From assembly GCA_902569185.1 (NCBI GenBank), contig CACFTH010000002.1:1-64000 (forward strand): a DNA stretch of 64,000 nucleotides, read 5' to 3'. The notes below the pieces were generated by a model. The model was not told where the DNA came from. It saw only the letters and a program-made list of their open reading frames with translations, and did no database searches. Each line of letters starts with the position of its first letter. The stretch's first letter is position 1. Source of the stretch: an uncultured Pelagibacteraceae bacterium. Lineage in GTDB: Bacteria; Pseudomonadota; Alphaproteobacteria; Pelagibacterales; Pelagibacteraceae. The position numbers were made by a program, and so were the translations under genes. Shown one piece after another: positions 54,008 to 62,673 of this stretch.

Positions 54008-54012
54008 ACCCA

Positions 54013-55221
54013 TCAGCTGTAAATGTAATCTCTACGATTACTAGGTATTGCATCAAAGTTTTTAACAAGTTGGTACTGAAACACAACTAAATCTCTATAT
54101 TTAAAAGCAGCGCTACAGCTAGCTAGATAAAATTCCCACATTTTAACAAATTTTTGATCAAACAAGTCCTTCACGATATGCTTATTTTTTAAAAATCTAT
54201 TTAACCAGGCTTCTAGCGTTTTATCATAATGTCTTATAAGTGTTTCTCGATCAGACATTATCAGTCCAGATTTTTCAATATTTTTAGCCATATCAGACTC
54301 ATGCGGAATTTCACCATCTGGAAAAATGTAACGTTGAATAAAAGGCGCGTTAGGTTGGGGAGGCAAAATACTACCGATTGTGTGCAAAACACAAATACCC
54401 TTATCACTCATAATTTCGTAAATTTTTCTTAAGGCAGTTAAATAGTTTCTTTTTAAAAAATGTTCCCAAGCACCAATACTCGTTACGTAATCATATTTTC
54501 CTTTAACGTCTCTAAAGTCTTTTAATTCGAAAGTTACTTGGTTATCTAAATTTAATTCTTTGGCTTTCCTCTTACAATATTCGATTTGATTTTTGCTTAG
54601 AGATATACCCGTTACTTCGCAACCTTTTCTCTTTGCAAGTTCAAAAGCCATTCCTCCCCAACCACAACCAAGATCGATTACTCGACTACCAGGTTTAATG
54701 TTTCCTAACTTTTTAATTATATGATCAACTTTATTTTGCTGTGCTTGTTCCAATGTTTCGTCATCTGATTTCCAATAGGCACAGCTGTAAAATCGATCTT
54801 TAGAAAGAAAGAGATCATAAAGTTTTTCTCCCTTTTCCCCTCCCATATCATAGTGGTATTGAACGCTAGATTTAGCTTTCGATAAACTTTTTGGGGTTAA
54901 ATTTTTAAATAAACTGGAAATTTTTTTTAAAAAATAAGACGTCCTAGTAATTTCATTATTACCTAAATTTTTAAATAAGAGATTTAAAAATTCCAATAAA
55001 GATGCATTCTCAATTACAATATCACCATTCATATAAGCCACTGGAAAATTTAAATCAGGGTTCAAAATCAGCTTCCAGTTAAGATTTTTTTTAAGTAATT
55101 TTAAAGTAATGGGGTTATCTCCTTTAGGTCTCCCACAAATATATTTTTGACCAGAATAGTCAATTAAAACTATACCGCTCTCTTTTTTAAAAATTTTGGA
55201 TAATATTTTAGCAAGTAACAT
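54013..55221 (-). CDS. cfa: Cyclopropane-fatty-acyl-phospholipid synthase
   Basis: 402 aa SAM-dependent methyltransferase of the CFAS family. SAM site VIDLGCGWGGMAFELAK, substrate-site QYHYDMGGEKGEKLYDLFL, FYSCAYWK, GAWEHFLKRNY and FIQRYIFPDGEIP. It adds methylene to membrane acyl chains. It begins 1 bp after the dapA-like gene. A SAM-dependent modification of other lipids is possible. Confidence 0.93.
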   Translation of the reverse strand: MLLAKILSKIFKKESGIVLIDYSGQKYICGRPKGDNPITLKLLKKNLNWKLILNPDLNFPVAYMNGDIVIENASLLEFLNLLFKNLGNNEITRTSYFLKKISSLFKNLTPKSLSKAKSSVQYHYDMGGEKGEKLYDLFLSKDRFYSCAYWKSDDETLEQAQQNKVDHIIKKLGNIKPGSRVIDLGCGWGGMAFELAKRKGCEVTGISLSKNQIEYCKRKAKELNLDNQVTFELKDFRDVKGKYDYVTSIGAWEHFLKRNYLTALRKIYEIMSDKGICVLHTIGSILPPQPNAPFIQRYIFPDGEIPHESDMAKNIEKSGLIMSDRETLIRHYDKTLEAWLNRFLKNKHIVKDLFDQKFVKMWEFYLASCSAAFKYRDLVVFQYQLVKNFDAIPSNRRDYIYS

Positions 55222-55222
55222 T

Positions 55223-56110
55223 TTATGCAGCCATATTTTTATTATTCAGAACTCCAAGTTCTTTTAATTTTTTAATAAGCTCGTCTTTTTTATATTCGTT
55301 TAACAATTCTAAAGGAGGAAGAAGATTCGCGTATGCTTTATTCTCTATACTTTTCAAAGTATGAAGAGCGGTAATTAAATTCCCAGTTTCATCAAATGCA
55401 CTTCTGATATCCTTTAGTTTTTCATCTTCATTGGAAGAACCAGTTTTTTTAAAATCATCATAAACCTTTTTAGCCAACGAACCAGAGAAATTGGTTGTGG
55501 CAGAAATAACACCTGCTCCACCAATTTTTAAATTATCTATTAATTTTTTTTCGCTTCCAACAAACATGGAAAAATTTTTAGATTTAAAATTATTCCAAAG
55601 ATTTCCTGTGCTATCTTTCATACCAACGATTTGAGAAAAATCTTTTATTAATCTTGTTGTTACTTCCTGAGAAAAAGCATAACCACTCAAATTTGAGAAG
55701 TTGTAAAGTATAATTCTCGACTCTGGAACAGATTTTATAATGTTAGAATAAAAATTATAAACCCCATTATCATTATTTTTATAGTATGCAGGATTCATTA
55801 CCAAAAAGTTTTTTATTCCTTTTTGAACAGCGTATTTCATAATATTTATGGTCTCTCTTAAACTATTGCACGAAGGACCTATAAGTATCTGCTCCTTAAA
55901 TTTCATTTTAGATAATGAGTCGATTAATTCTTTCTTCTCAGAAACTGATATTAATTGACCACATCCTGTACTTCCGAAAAATGCTGAGCCTACACCGTTA
56001 TCATCTAAATTAGTTTTTGCATGGTGTAAGGTTGCTTCAACGTCAAAACTTAAATCGGCTTTTAATACCGACATTGAAGCTGCAAACACTCCTTTTAATG
56101 TTTCTGCCAT
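55223..56110 (-). CDS. Dihydrodipicolinate synthase/N-acetylneuraminate lyase family aldolase
   Basis: 295 aa TIM-barrel class I aldolase. The Schiff-base lysine lies in GMKDSTGN and the tyrosine in ILYNFSNL. FFGSTGCGQLISVSEKKELID replaces the usual GTTGE loop with GSTGCG. The Thr-Thr pair of true DapA is not conserved, so this is probably not the main lysine-pathway enzyme. It is likely an aldolase on another 2-oxo acid. It is operonic with cfa. Confidence 0.85.
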   Translation of the reverse strand: MAETLKGVFAASMSVLKADLSFDVEATLHHAKTNLDDNGVGSAFFGSTGCGQLISVSEKKELIDSLSKMKFKEQILIGPSCNSLRETINIMKYAVQKGIKNFLVMNPAYYKNNDNGVYNFYSNIIKSVPESRIILYNFSNLSGYAFSQEVTTRLIKDFSQIVGMKDSTGNLWNNFKSKNFSMFVGSEKKLIDNLKIGGAGVISATTNFSGSLAKKVYDDFKKTGSSNEDEKLKDIRSAFDETGNLITALHTLKSIENKAYANLLPPLELLNEYKKDELIKKLKELGVLNNKNMAA

Positions 56111-56157
56111 ATTTTTTTCCTAATTTTATATATAAAGTTACTATAAATTAAAAAAGA

Positions 56158-57075
56158 ATGAAAATTCTTATTATTCAACAAAGATACGGTATTGGGGATC
56201 TTATTATTTTTCTACCCTACATACATGCTATTTCTAAAAAGTTTAAAACCAAGGTAAGCCTACTTGTAAAAAGGAGTTCAAAAGCCTCAGATCTATTATC
56301 GAATGATGAGAATATTGATGAAATTATAATATTGGACAAAGACAAAGATGGGATTAAAGGTTTCTTTAAATTATCCAATGAAATAAAAAAAAGAAATTTT
56401 GACAAGGTTTTTATTTTTAACAGTTCTTTAAGATACAACCTAATTGCAAAATTTTCAGGGATCAAATCAGTTTTTCAATATCCTTTATTTAGATCGAAAG
56501 ATAATTTAGTTCATAGTGCAAAAATATTTACAGAAAATGTCACTGGAGAAATAATCTCAACTGAACCAAATCTCAATATTAAAAGTATTGATAAATTTGA
56601 TAAAAATATAAAACATATTGTATTAGGTATTTCAGCATCTGGTGAAACTAAAAGATGGGATATTCAAAATTACATTAAACTCGCGCTAGAATTAAAAAAA
56701 AAACATAAATGTAAATTTTATTTAGCTGGTGGGATAAAAGATATTGATTTAATCAAGAAATTTAAAGACTCAGGTGTTGACGACAAATGTGAGTCTTTTG
56801 AAAAATTAACAATTAAAGAAACTTTACCTATTATAAAAAATTGTGACCTTGTAGTTTCTAATGATACAGGATTTGCGCACATAGCCTGTGCGCTCAAAGT
56901 CAAAACGCTTACTTTATTTATGGATAGTCCTGTAATGACGTATGGCAAATATTCATCATTAATGGAAGTTATAGAACCCGTAGGAGAAAAAAATACAACA
57001 GTACATGATACATTAGGGGGCAAAAGAATATCTTTTGATGAAGTTTTGGCTAAATCAAATTCAATGTTAGGTTAA
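56158..57075 (+). CDS. GT9-family (ADP-heptose-type) glycosyltransferase
   Basis: 305 aa, GT-B fold of family 9: QQRYGIGDLIIFLPYIHA at the N-terminus, LGISASGETKRWDIQNYIKLA and the donor-site VVSNDTGFAHIACALKVKTLTLF. It resembles heptosyltransferases of LPS core, though the sugar could differ. It is divergent from the dapA-like gene (47-bp gap) and overlaps the J-domain gene at the 3' ends by 4 bp. Confidence 0.88.
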   Translation: MKILIIQQRYGIGDLIIFLPYIHAISKKFKTKVSLLVKRSSKASDLLSNDENIDEIIILDKDKDGIKGFFKLSNEIKKRNFDKVFIFNSSLRYNLIAKFSGIKSVFQYPLFRSKDNLVHSAKIFTENVTGEIISTEPNLNIKSIDKFDKNIKHIVLGISASGETKRWDIQNYIKLALELKKKHKCKFYLAGGIKDIDLIKKFKDSGVDDKCESFEKLTIKETLPIIKNCDLVVSNDTGFAHIACALKVKTLTLFMDSPVMTYGKYSSLMEVIEPVGEKNTTVHDTLGGKRISFDEVLAKSNSMLG

Positions 57076-57584
57076 CTAAAGTCATTTTTTAGAATCGTTT
57101 CTTTAGCCTCAGATACCATTTGCGCGAGCTTAGTCGTATCAGTATCATTTCTGTCTGGGTGGAGCTTTGCCATAATTTTTTTATATTTTGAAAGCACCTC
57201 AGATTTTGTGCAACCTTTTTTACAGCCTAAAATATTATATGCATCATCAATTGAAATATTCGATGAAGCTTTCGAGTAACTTGTTCCTGATCTAAATGAA
57301 TACCTTCCTGTCTGACGAAGGTAGCTTATCAGTCTCCAAAGTTGAATAAGCTGAAAAATTCCACCAATACCTTTCAATTTAAGTAATGGAAGTAAAAAAA
57401 TTAATATTGGAATGCTAAAAGCATATCTTCCAACGATAAATAAAGCTATCGCTAAGAGAATTCCAACTGTAAAGATTATATATCTAATACCTTTTGCGAT
57501 TTTTTTGCTACTTGCTTTAGCAAAAAAATTCAATAAAAGATATAACGCTACTAAACAAATTCCGATGATTAAAAATAAATTCAT
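57072..57584 (-). CDS. Membrane-anchored J-domain protein
   Basis: 170 aa: two to three N-terminal helices (about residues 1-20, 36-70) and a C-terminal J domain (about 115-168) with the essential HPD in MAKLHPDRN. The layout resembles TIM14/DjlA-like alphaproteobacterial J proteins, which recruit DnaK to the membrane. Its start codon is only 6 bp from that of divergent ptrB. Confidence 0.88.
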   Translation of the reverse strand: MNLFLIIGICLVALYLLLNFFAKASSKKIAKGIRYIIFTVGILLAIALFIVGRYAFSIPILIFLLPLLKLKGIGGIFQLIQLWRLISYLRQTGRYSFRSGTSYSKASSNISIDDAYNILGCKKGCTKSEVLSKYKKIMAKLHPDRNDTDTTKLAQMVSEAKETILKNDFS

Positions 57585-57590
57585 ATAAAT

Positions 57591-59657
57591 ATGATACCAC
57601 GATTAAGGAAACAACCTGAGAAGAAAAGTTGTCATGGTTACAATTGGATTGATGATTATTCATGGGTACATCAAGACAATTGTCTTGAAATACTTAGAGA
57701 TCCAAGCAAAGTTAATCCTGAAGTAAGAAAATATATTGAGTCTGAAAATGCTTACACTAAAGATAAAATGGGTGATACAGAAGAAATTCAGAAAAAAATT
57801 TTTAAGGAAATTGAAGGTAGAATTAAATTGGATGATGAAAGTTTACCATACAAAGATAAAAAGTACGAATATTGGACCAAAACTACGAAAGAAGGTAACT
57901 ATTCAAAAAAATTAAGAAGAAAAATTGGAGATACAAAAGTAGAAACATATTGGGATGGAGATCAAGAAGCTAAAGGGAAGAAGTTTTTTAGTACAGGTGA
58001 TCTTGAGGTTTCATATAATGATGAATTATTAGCGTATTCAATTGATGATAAAGGAGGCGAGTATTTTACGATTTATTTGAGGAGAGTTTCAGATAATAAA
58101 ATTATAGAAGATCCTATTAAGGATACGGCCGGTGGAGTTGTTTGGGCTTACGATGATAAATCTTTTTTTTATAGAAAACATGACTCACAACATAGACCTA
58201 GAAAAATTTTTCAACATAAACTAGGAACATCAAGTAAAGAAGATAAATTAATTTTCGAGGAAAAATCTGAAAGATTTACCTGTTCGATTAGCACGAGTAG
58301 CTGTGAAAATTATTATTTTATTGACACAAGTGAACATACAACTTCTGAGGTTTATTATTTTCACAAAGATGAAAAAGAATTTAAGCCAAAAATAATTATA
58401 AGAAGAGAAGAGGGTATTCAATACACTGTAGATAGTTTTGGTGGATGGTGGTGGATGTGGACAAATAAAAATGCTGAAGATTTTAAAATAGCAAGGTGTC
58501 CCCAAACTAATCTTGGTGATTGGAAAGATTTTATTCCAGCTAAAAATGGAGTTTTAATCGGAGGTCTTACTTTTTTAAAAAATTGGATTATTAGATCTGA
58601 AGTATCCGATGCTTTGCAAAAAATTTTTATCAGAGATGTAAAAACAAACAAGGAGGAACAGCTTTTATTTGATGATGAAAAGGTAATTTCATCGGGAATA
58701 AGTTTAATGCAAAAGGATAAAGATACCGATGTTATAAGGATCGGTTATGAATCGCCTAAAACACCATCTAGAACTTATGAATATAATTTAAGAACAAAAG
58801 AAAAAAAACTTGTTAAGGAACAAGAGGTTCCATCAGGACATAATAGAGAAGATTACATTGTAGAAAGAATTAATTGTCCTAGTTACGATGGAAGGGAAAT
58901 ACCAATTACTATTACATATCACAGAAATACTAAATTAGATGGTAGTGCAAATTTATTATTATACGGTTATGGAAGTTATGGAAGTTCGATGTCACCAAAT
59001 TTTTCAACATCAAAATTTTCCTTGATTGATAGAAATATAATTTGGGCGACCTGCCACATTAGGGGTGGTCTTGAAAGAGGTATGGCTTGGTGGAAAGAAG
59101 GAAAAATGATGAATAAGAAAAATACTTTTTCTGATTTTATAAGTTGTGCAAAATTCTTAATCCAAAAAAAATATACTAGTAAAAAAAAAATAATAGCTTA
59201 CGGAGGATCTGCAGGCGGACTTTTGGTTTCAAATGTTGTCAATCAAGAACCAAATATTTTTTTAGGGGCTATAATGGCTGTTCCTTTTGTAGATAATTTA
59301 ACAACAAATATGGATCATTCTCTTCCACTAACACCAGGGGAGATATTAGAATTTGGAGATGCAAAAAATAATAAAGAACATTTTGAATATATTCGTTCTT
59401 ATGCCCCATATGATAATATTGAAAAAAAGGATTATCCAAATATTTTAATTACCACATCCCTTTCAGACTCAAGAGTTTTGTTTGATGAACCAACAAAATA
59501 TTGTGCAAAGTTAAGAGAATATAAAACTGACAATAATTTACTACTTTTCAAATGTGAAATGGATGCAGGTCATGGTTCTAGGTCAGGAAGAAAGAATATC
59601 ATCGAAGACATAGCTTTCGATTATGCTTTTGCATTAAAAGTAGCAAACAAAATCTAA
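57591..59657 (+). CDS. ptrB: Oligopeptidase B (prolyl oligopeptidase family)
   Basis: 688 aa serine peptidase of family S9: N-terminal beta-propeller and C-terminal alpha/beta-hydrolase with nucleophile in YGGSAGGLLVS, Asp in SDSRVLFDEP and His in DAGHGSRSGR. WATCHIRGGLERG is typical of oligopeptidase B, which cuts short peptides after basic residues. No signal peptide, so cytoplasmic. Confidence 0.93.
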   Translation: MIPRLRKQPEKKSCHGYNWIDDYSWVHQDNCLEILRDPSKVNPEVRKYIESENAYTKDKMGDTEEIQKKIFKEIEGRIKLDDESLPYKDKKYEYWTKTTKEGNYSKKLRRKIGDTKVETYWDGDQEAKGKKFFSTGDLEVSYNDELLAYSIDDKGGEYFTIYLRRVSDNKIIEDPIKDTAGGVVWAYDDKSFFYRKHDSQHRPRKIFQHKLGTSSKEDKLIFEEKSERFTCSISTSSCENYYFIDTSEHTTSEVYYFHKDEKEFKPKIIIRREEGIQYTVDSFGGWWWMWTNKNAEDFKIARCPQTNLGDWKDFIPAKNGVLIGGLTFLKNWIIRSEVSDALQKIFIRDVKTNKEEQLLFDDEKVISSGISLMQKDKDTDVIRIGYESPKTPSRTYEYNLRTKEKKLVKEQEVPSGHNREDYIVERINCPSYDGREIPITITYHRNTKLDGSANLLLYGYGSYGSSMSPNFSTSKFSLIDRNIIWATCHIRGGLERGMAWWKEGKMMNKKNTFSDFISCAKFLIQKKYTSKKKIIAYGGSAGGLLVSNVVNQEPNIFLGAIMAVPFVDNLTTNMDHSLPLTPGEILEFGDAKNNKEHFEYIRSYAPYDNIEKKDYPNILITTSLSDSRVLFDEPTKYCAKLREYKTDNNLLLFKCEMDAGHGSRSGRKNIIEDIAFDYAFALKVANKI

Positions 59658-59658
59658 A

Positions 59659-59961
59659 TTAGAAACAGTTTTTGCTGCTATAACCCACTACAATATTTTT
59701 TGGGTTTATCTCAAACTTTCTTTCGCATTTAATTTTTAATTTTGACTTAAGATAAACAAAATTTTTATTTTGCTTATCTGTAATTTCAATTAAATCAGGT
59801 TCACCAAACTCTATTTTAAGTTCTTCTGTTGTTTTGTTTAAAAATTTGCTTAATTTTTTTTCTTCTTCTGAAATTGTTTTATCTACTCTGTTGCTTACTG
59901 TTTTACAGCTCTGGAATGCCAGAAATATTATAAATAAAGAAATTAAATGCACTTTTTTCAT
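59659..59961 (-). CDS. Small predicted lipoprotein
   Basis: 100 aa with lipobox (LAFQSC, cysteine at residue 19). The middle KTTEELKIEFGEPDLIEI has the look of SmpA/OmlA-type BamE-like folds (a GxPxxI-like turn), but this is weak. It ends 1 bp after convergent ptrB. Function unknown. Confidence 0.75.
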   Translation of the reverse strand: MKKVHLISLFIIFLAFQSCKTVSNRVDKTISEEEKKLSKFLNKTTEELKIEFGEPDLIEITDKQNKNFVYLKSKLKIKCERKFEINPKNIVVGYSSKNCF

Positions 59962-60121
59962 GATTCAACTTTTTTTAGAATACACTAAAAATTATAAACA
60001 GAAATACAACTTTAAATACATATAAAATTAACAGATCAGTATATTGCACCTTTTTTATTAGATTGTGTAAGAAGAATCACATAATACTTTTTTATATTTT
60101 AATCACAGAAAGAGGAAAATC

Positions 60122-61477
60122 ATGCTTGATAAATATTTTGAATATAAAAAGCACAAAACCACTTTCAATACTGAGGTTGTAGCTGGGGTAACAACATTCC
60201 TTACTATGGCTTACATTATGTTTTTAAATCCGTTTATTCTTTCTGGAGAGTTCGCTGGAACAGAAAAAGGATTTTTTGACTTTGGAGGTGTGTTTACAGC
60301 TACAATAGTAGCAACTGCCATTGCGTGTTTTATTATGGCATTTTATGGAAAAACTTGGCCGATAGGATTAGCGCCCGGTATGGGTATTAACGCTTTTGTT
60401 GCCTTCGGAGTTGTTGGCGGAATGAAATATACTCCCGCTGAAGCATTAGCAACGGTTCTATTAGCAGGAATATTGTTCCTATTAATATCTCTTACACCAA
60501 TAAGAGCTTGGATCATAAATTCTATTCCAAGAAGTTTAAAACTTGGAATTGGAGCAGGTATTGGTCTTTTCTTATCAATCATCGGTTTAGAAATTATGGG
60601 CGTTGTTGGTGATCATCCAGTAACTTTGGTTACTTTGGGAGACATTAAAAACCCATTAGTTCTTCTAGGCTGCTTAGCTCTTGTAGTAATGATTGTTCTA
60701 GAGAAAATGAAAGTAAAAGGGAATATTATCATTGGAATTTTAGTTTTTAGCGTTCTTGCTTGGCTACCAATGTGGGACTGGACTGGAGCTACAATAGAGG
60801 GCGGAAAATCATTAGCAAAATTTAATGGTATCTTTTCAGCTCCTCCGTCAATGAGTTATCTTTTTGATGCTGTAGAAGGTTTTAGCACTGGAAAAGTTTT
60901 ATCAGGGGGTGGATTAACGGTAATATTCACACTTTTCTTTATTGACTTTTTTGATACTGCTGGAACTTTGACATCAGTAGCAAACGTTTCTGGAAAAATA
61001 AAAGGAAATAAAGTTGAAGATATTGATAAAGCAATGCTTGCTGACAGCGCAGGTACAGTGGCTGGAGCTTTCATGGGGACAACGACTGTAACAAGTTATG
61101 TTGAGTCCGGTGCTGGAGTAAAAGCTGGGGGAAGAACTGGTATGACTTCATTAGTGATTGGAGTGCTATTTCTTTTATGTCTTGGCTTTGCACCTTTAGC
61201 AACTAGCTTGCCTAAAGAAATAGATGGTGCAGCGCTTGTGTATGTTGCGGTTTTATTTGTTAGAAATATTACTGATATCGAGTGGGATGATATTGCAGAA
61301 GCAGCTCCGGCTGTAATTGCAATGATAACTATGCCACTTACATATTCTATTTCTAATGGTATAGCTCTAGCATTTATAGCTTACGCGCTTATAAAAATCC
61401 TAAGCGGAAATGCAGCAAAAACATCACCTGCGATTTGGGTTGTGGCAGTACTTAGTGTTTTAAGCTTTTCAGTTTAG
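60122..61477 (+). CDS. NCS2-family purine permease (AzgA/PbuG type)
   Basis: 451 aa with 13-14 membrane helices. Signatures of the adenine/guanine/hypoxanthine branch: TFLTMAYIMFLNPFIL, APGMGINAFVAF, DFFDTAGTLTSVA and the late FMGTTTVTSYVESGAGV. An AGAGGAAA ribosome site precedes the ATG. The convergent neighbour is a purine-type phosphoribosyltransferase, fitting salvage. No purine riboswitch is visible upstream. Confidence 0.93.
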   Translation: MLDKYFEYKKHKTTFNTEVVAGVTTFLTMAYIMFLNPFILSGEFAGTEKGFFDFGGVFTATIVATAIACFIMAFYGKTWPIGLAPGMGINAFVAFGVVGGMKYTPAEALATVLLAGILFLLISLTPIRAWIINSIPRSLKLGIGAGIGLFLSIIGLEIMGVVGDHPVTLVTLGDIKNPLVLLGCLALVVMIVLEKMKVKGNIIIGILVFSVLAWLPMWDWTGATIEGGKSLAKFNGIFSAPPSMSYLFDAVEGFSTGKVLSGGGLTVIFTLFFIDFFDTAGTLTSVANVSGKIKGNKVEDIDKAMLADSAGTVAGAFMGTTTVTSYVESGAGVKAGGRTGMTSLVIGVLFLLCLGFAPLATSLPKEIDGAALVYVAVLFVRNITDIEWDDIAEAAPAVIAMITMPLTYSISNGIALAFIAYALIKILSGNAAKTSPAIWVVAVLSVLSFSV

Positions 61478-61495
61478 AATAATAAATTTTTAAAG

Positions 61496-61530
61496 AAAAA
61501 GGGTTAAACTTAGTTTTAACCCTTTTTTTT
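61496..61530 (+). terminator. Terminator of the purine permease gene, overlapping the PRT 3' end
   Basis: AAAAAGGGTTAAA and TTTAACCCTTTTT form a 13-bp stem with a 6-nt loop and eight T on the plus strand. It also works in reverse (T5). It covers the last codons and stop of convergent 61516-62046, encoding its KKHKKKG end. Confidence 0.85.
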
Positions 61531-62046
61531 ATGTTTTTTGGCAATTTCTTCAATCCTTATTTCTTCGTAATGTTCAAATGGTTGGACAATCCATGGATCA
61601 TTTTTTAGTTTAACTGCACAATAATCTGGTTCAAAAGTAGATTTTTTTTTCTTCCAAAGAGTTGCTGTTTTAATATCTTCGATTTTATCTTTTATTGGTT
61701 TGTACTTTTTTAACCAATCAACACTTTTATTTAGTGTAATACCTGTATCAGACAAATCATCACATAATAATATTTTTCCACCCATATTTTTTGCAATTGA
61801 GCTCATTTCTCTTGAAAAAACTATATCACCCTGTTCGTCCTCAACACCTTTGCCACTATAAGACTCTACAGCTAAGTAAGCACATTTTAATTTAAAAACT
61901 CTACTTAGAACATCTATCATAGGTGCAGCCCCACGCATGATACCTACTAACAAAGTTGGTCTATAACCACTTTCGTGAACCATTAGTGCTAATTTTTCTA
62001 CGGTCTTGTTATAATCATCCCAAGAAATAATTAGTTTTTCTGTCAT
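61516..62046 (-). CDS. Purine (xanthine/guanine-type) phosphoribosyltransferase
   Basis: 176 aa type I PRTase. PRPP loop ILLCDDLSDTGITLNKS, PPi loop GIMRGAAPMIDVLS, and the late DYCAVKLKNDPWIVQPFEH hood. It converts a free purine base and PRPP to the nucleotide. Adjacent to the NCS2 permease, it should process the imported base. Xanthine/guanine (Gpt-like) versus hypoxanthine cannot be told. Confidence 0.88.
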   Translation of the reverse strand: MTEKLIISWDDYNKTVEKLALMVHESGYRPTLLVGIMRGAAPMIDVLSRVFKLKCAYLAVESYSGKGVEDEQGDIVFSREMSSIAKNMGGKILLCDDLSDTGITLNKSVDWLKKYKPIKDKIEDIKTATLWKKKKSTFEPDYCAVKLKNDPWIVQPFEHYEEIRIEEIAKKHKKKG

Positions 62047-62055
62047 TGTTTAAAT

Positions 62056-62673
62056 CTAATACTGTACAGGTTCATTGTCTACTGAATACCACAATGCCAT
62101 TACAGCGAGAGTACAATATGGTGAAAACTTTTTTTGTAGTTTATTCACAAAAGATTTGGGAGGTAAGTATTTTTTTTTATAATTATTTGAAATTGCCCTT
62201 AATAAACCAATATCCTGAACAGGCCATATGTTTGGCCTATTGTAAAAAAAGATCAGTACCATTTCACTAGACCATCTTCCAATTTGTCTTAAAGTTGAAA
62301 GGTAAGTAATTGCCTCTTCATCAGACATTTTTTTTATTAATTTTGGATTAAATGATTTATCTAAAATTTTATCAGCCAAACTTTTAATACCTAGTGCTTT
62401 CATCCTACTAAGACCACATCTCCTAAGATCTGTTATGCTCAATTTCGATACAATTTTTGGGTTTATTTTACCCCTACATTTTTTCTCAAATTTTGAGAAA
62501 ACTGAGTCTGCTGCGGAAACTGAGATCTGTTGCGAAATAATTGATCTGGTTAAAGAATAAAAAAAATTATTTCTTGTAGTTAGGTGCCCCTTATAAACAC
62601 TTAAAAGTTTTTTCATTACTGTATCGCGCTTACTTAGTTGTTTTTTGGCTTTATTCCACCACTTAGGTTTCAT
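62056..62673 (-). CDS. alkA: DNA-3-methyladenine glycosylase II (AlkA-like)
   Basis: 205 aa HhH-GPD glycosylase: SIISQQISVSAADSVFSKF, hairpin LRRCGLSRMKALGIKSLADKI, and catalytic Asp in WPVQDIGLLRAI after IGRWSSEMV. It lacks the N-terminal domain of E. coli AlkA, as in many compact homologues. It removes alkylated bases. It overlaps the EamA transporter by 11 bp. Confidence 0.9.
   Translation of the reverse strand: MKPKWWNKAKKQLSKRDTVMKKLLSVYKGHLTTRNNFFYSLTRSIISQQISVSAADSVFSKFEKKCRGKINPKIVSKLSITDLRRCGLSRMKALGIKSLADKILDKSFNPKLIKKMSDEEAITYLSTLRQIGRWSSEMVLIFFYNRPNIWPVQDIGLLRAISNNYKKKYLPPKSFVNKLQKKFSPYCTLAVMALWYSVDNEPVQY

Noticed and set aside
60026-60121. Purine riboswitch before the NCS2 permease
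   Set aside because: No three-way junction or conserved loop sequences; only AT-rich DNA and a ribosome site.
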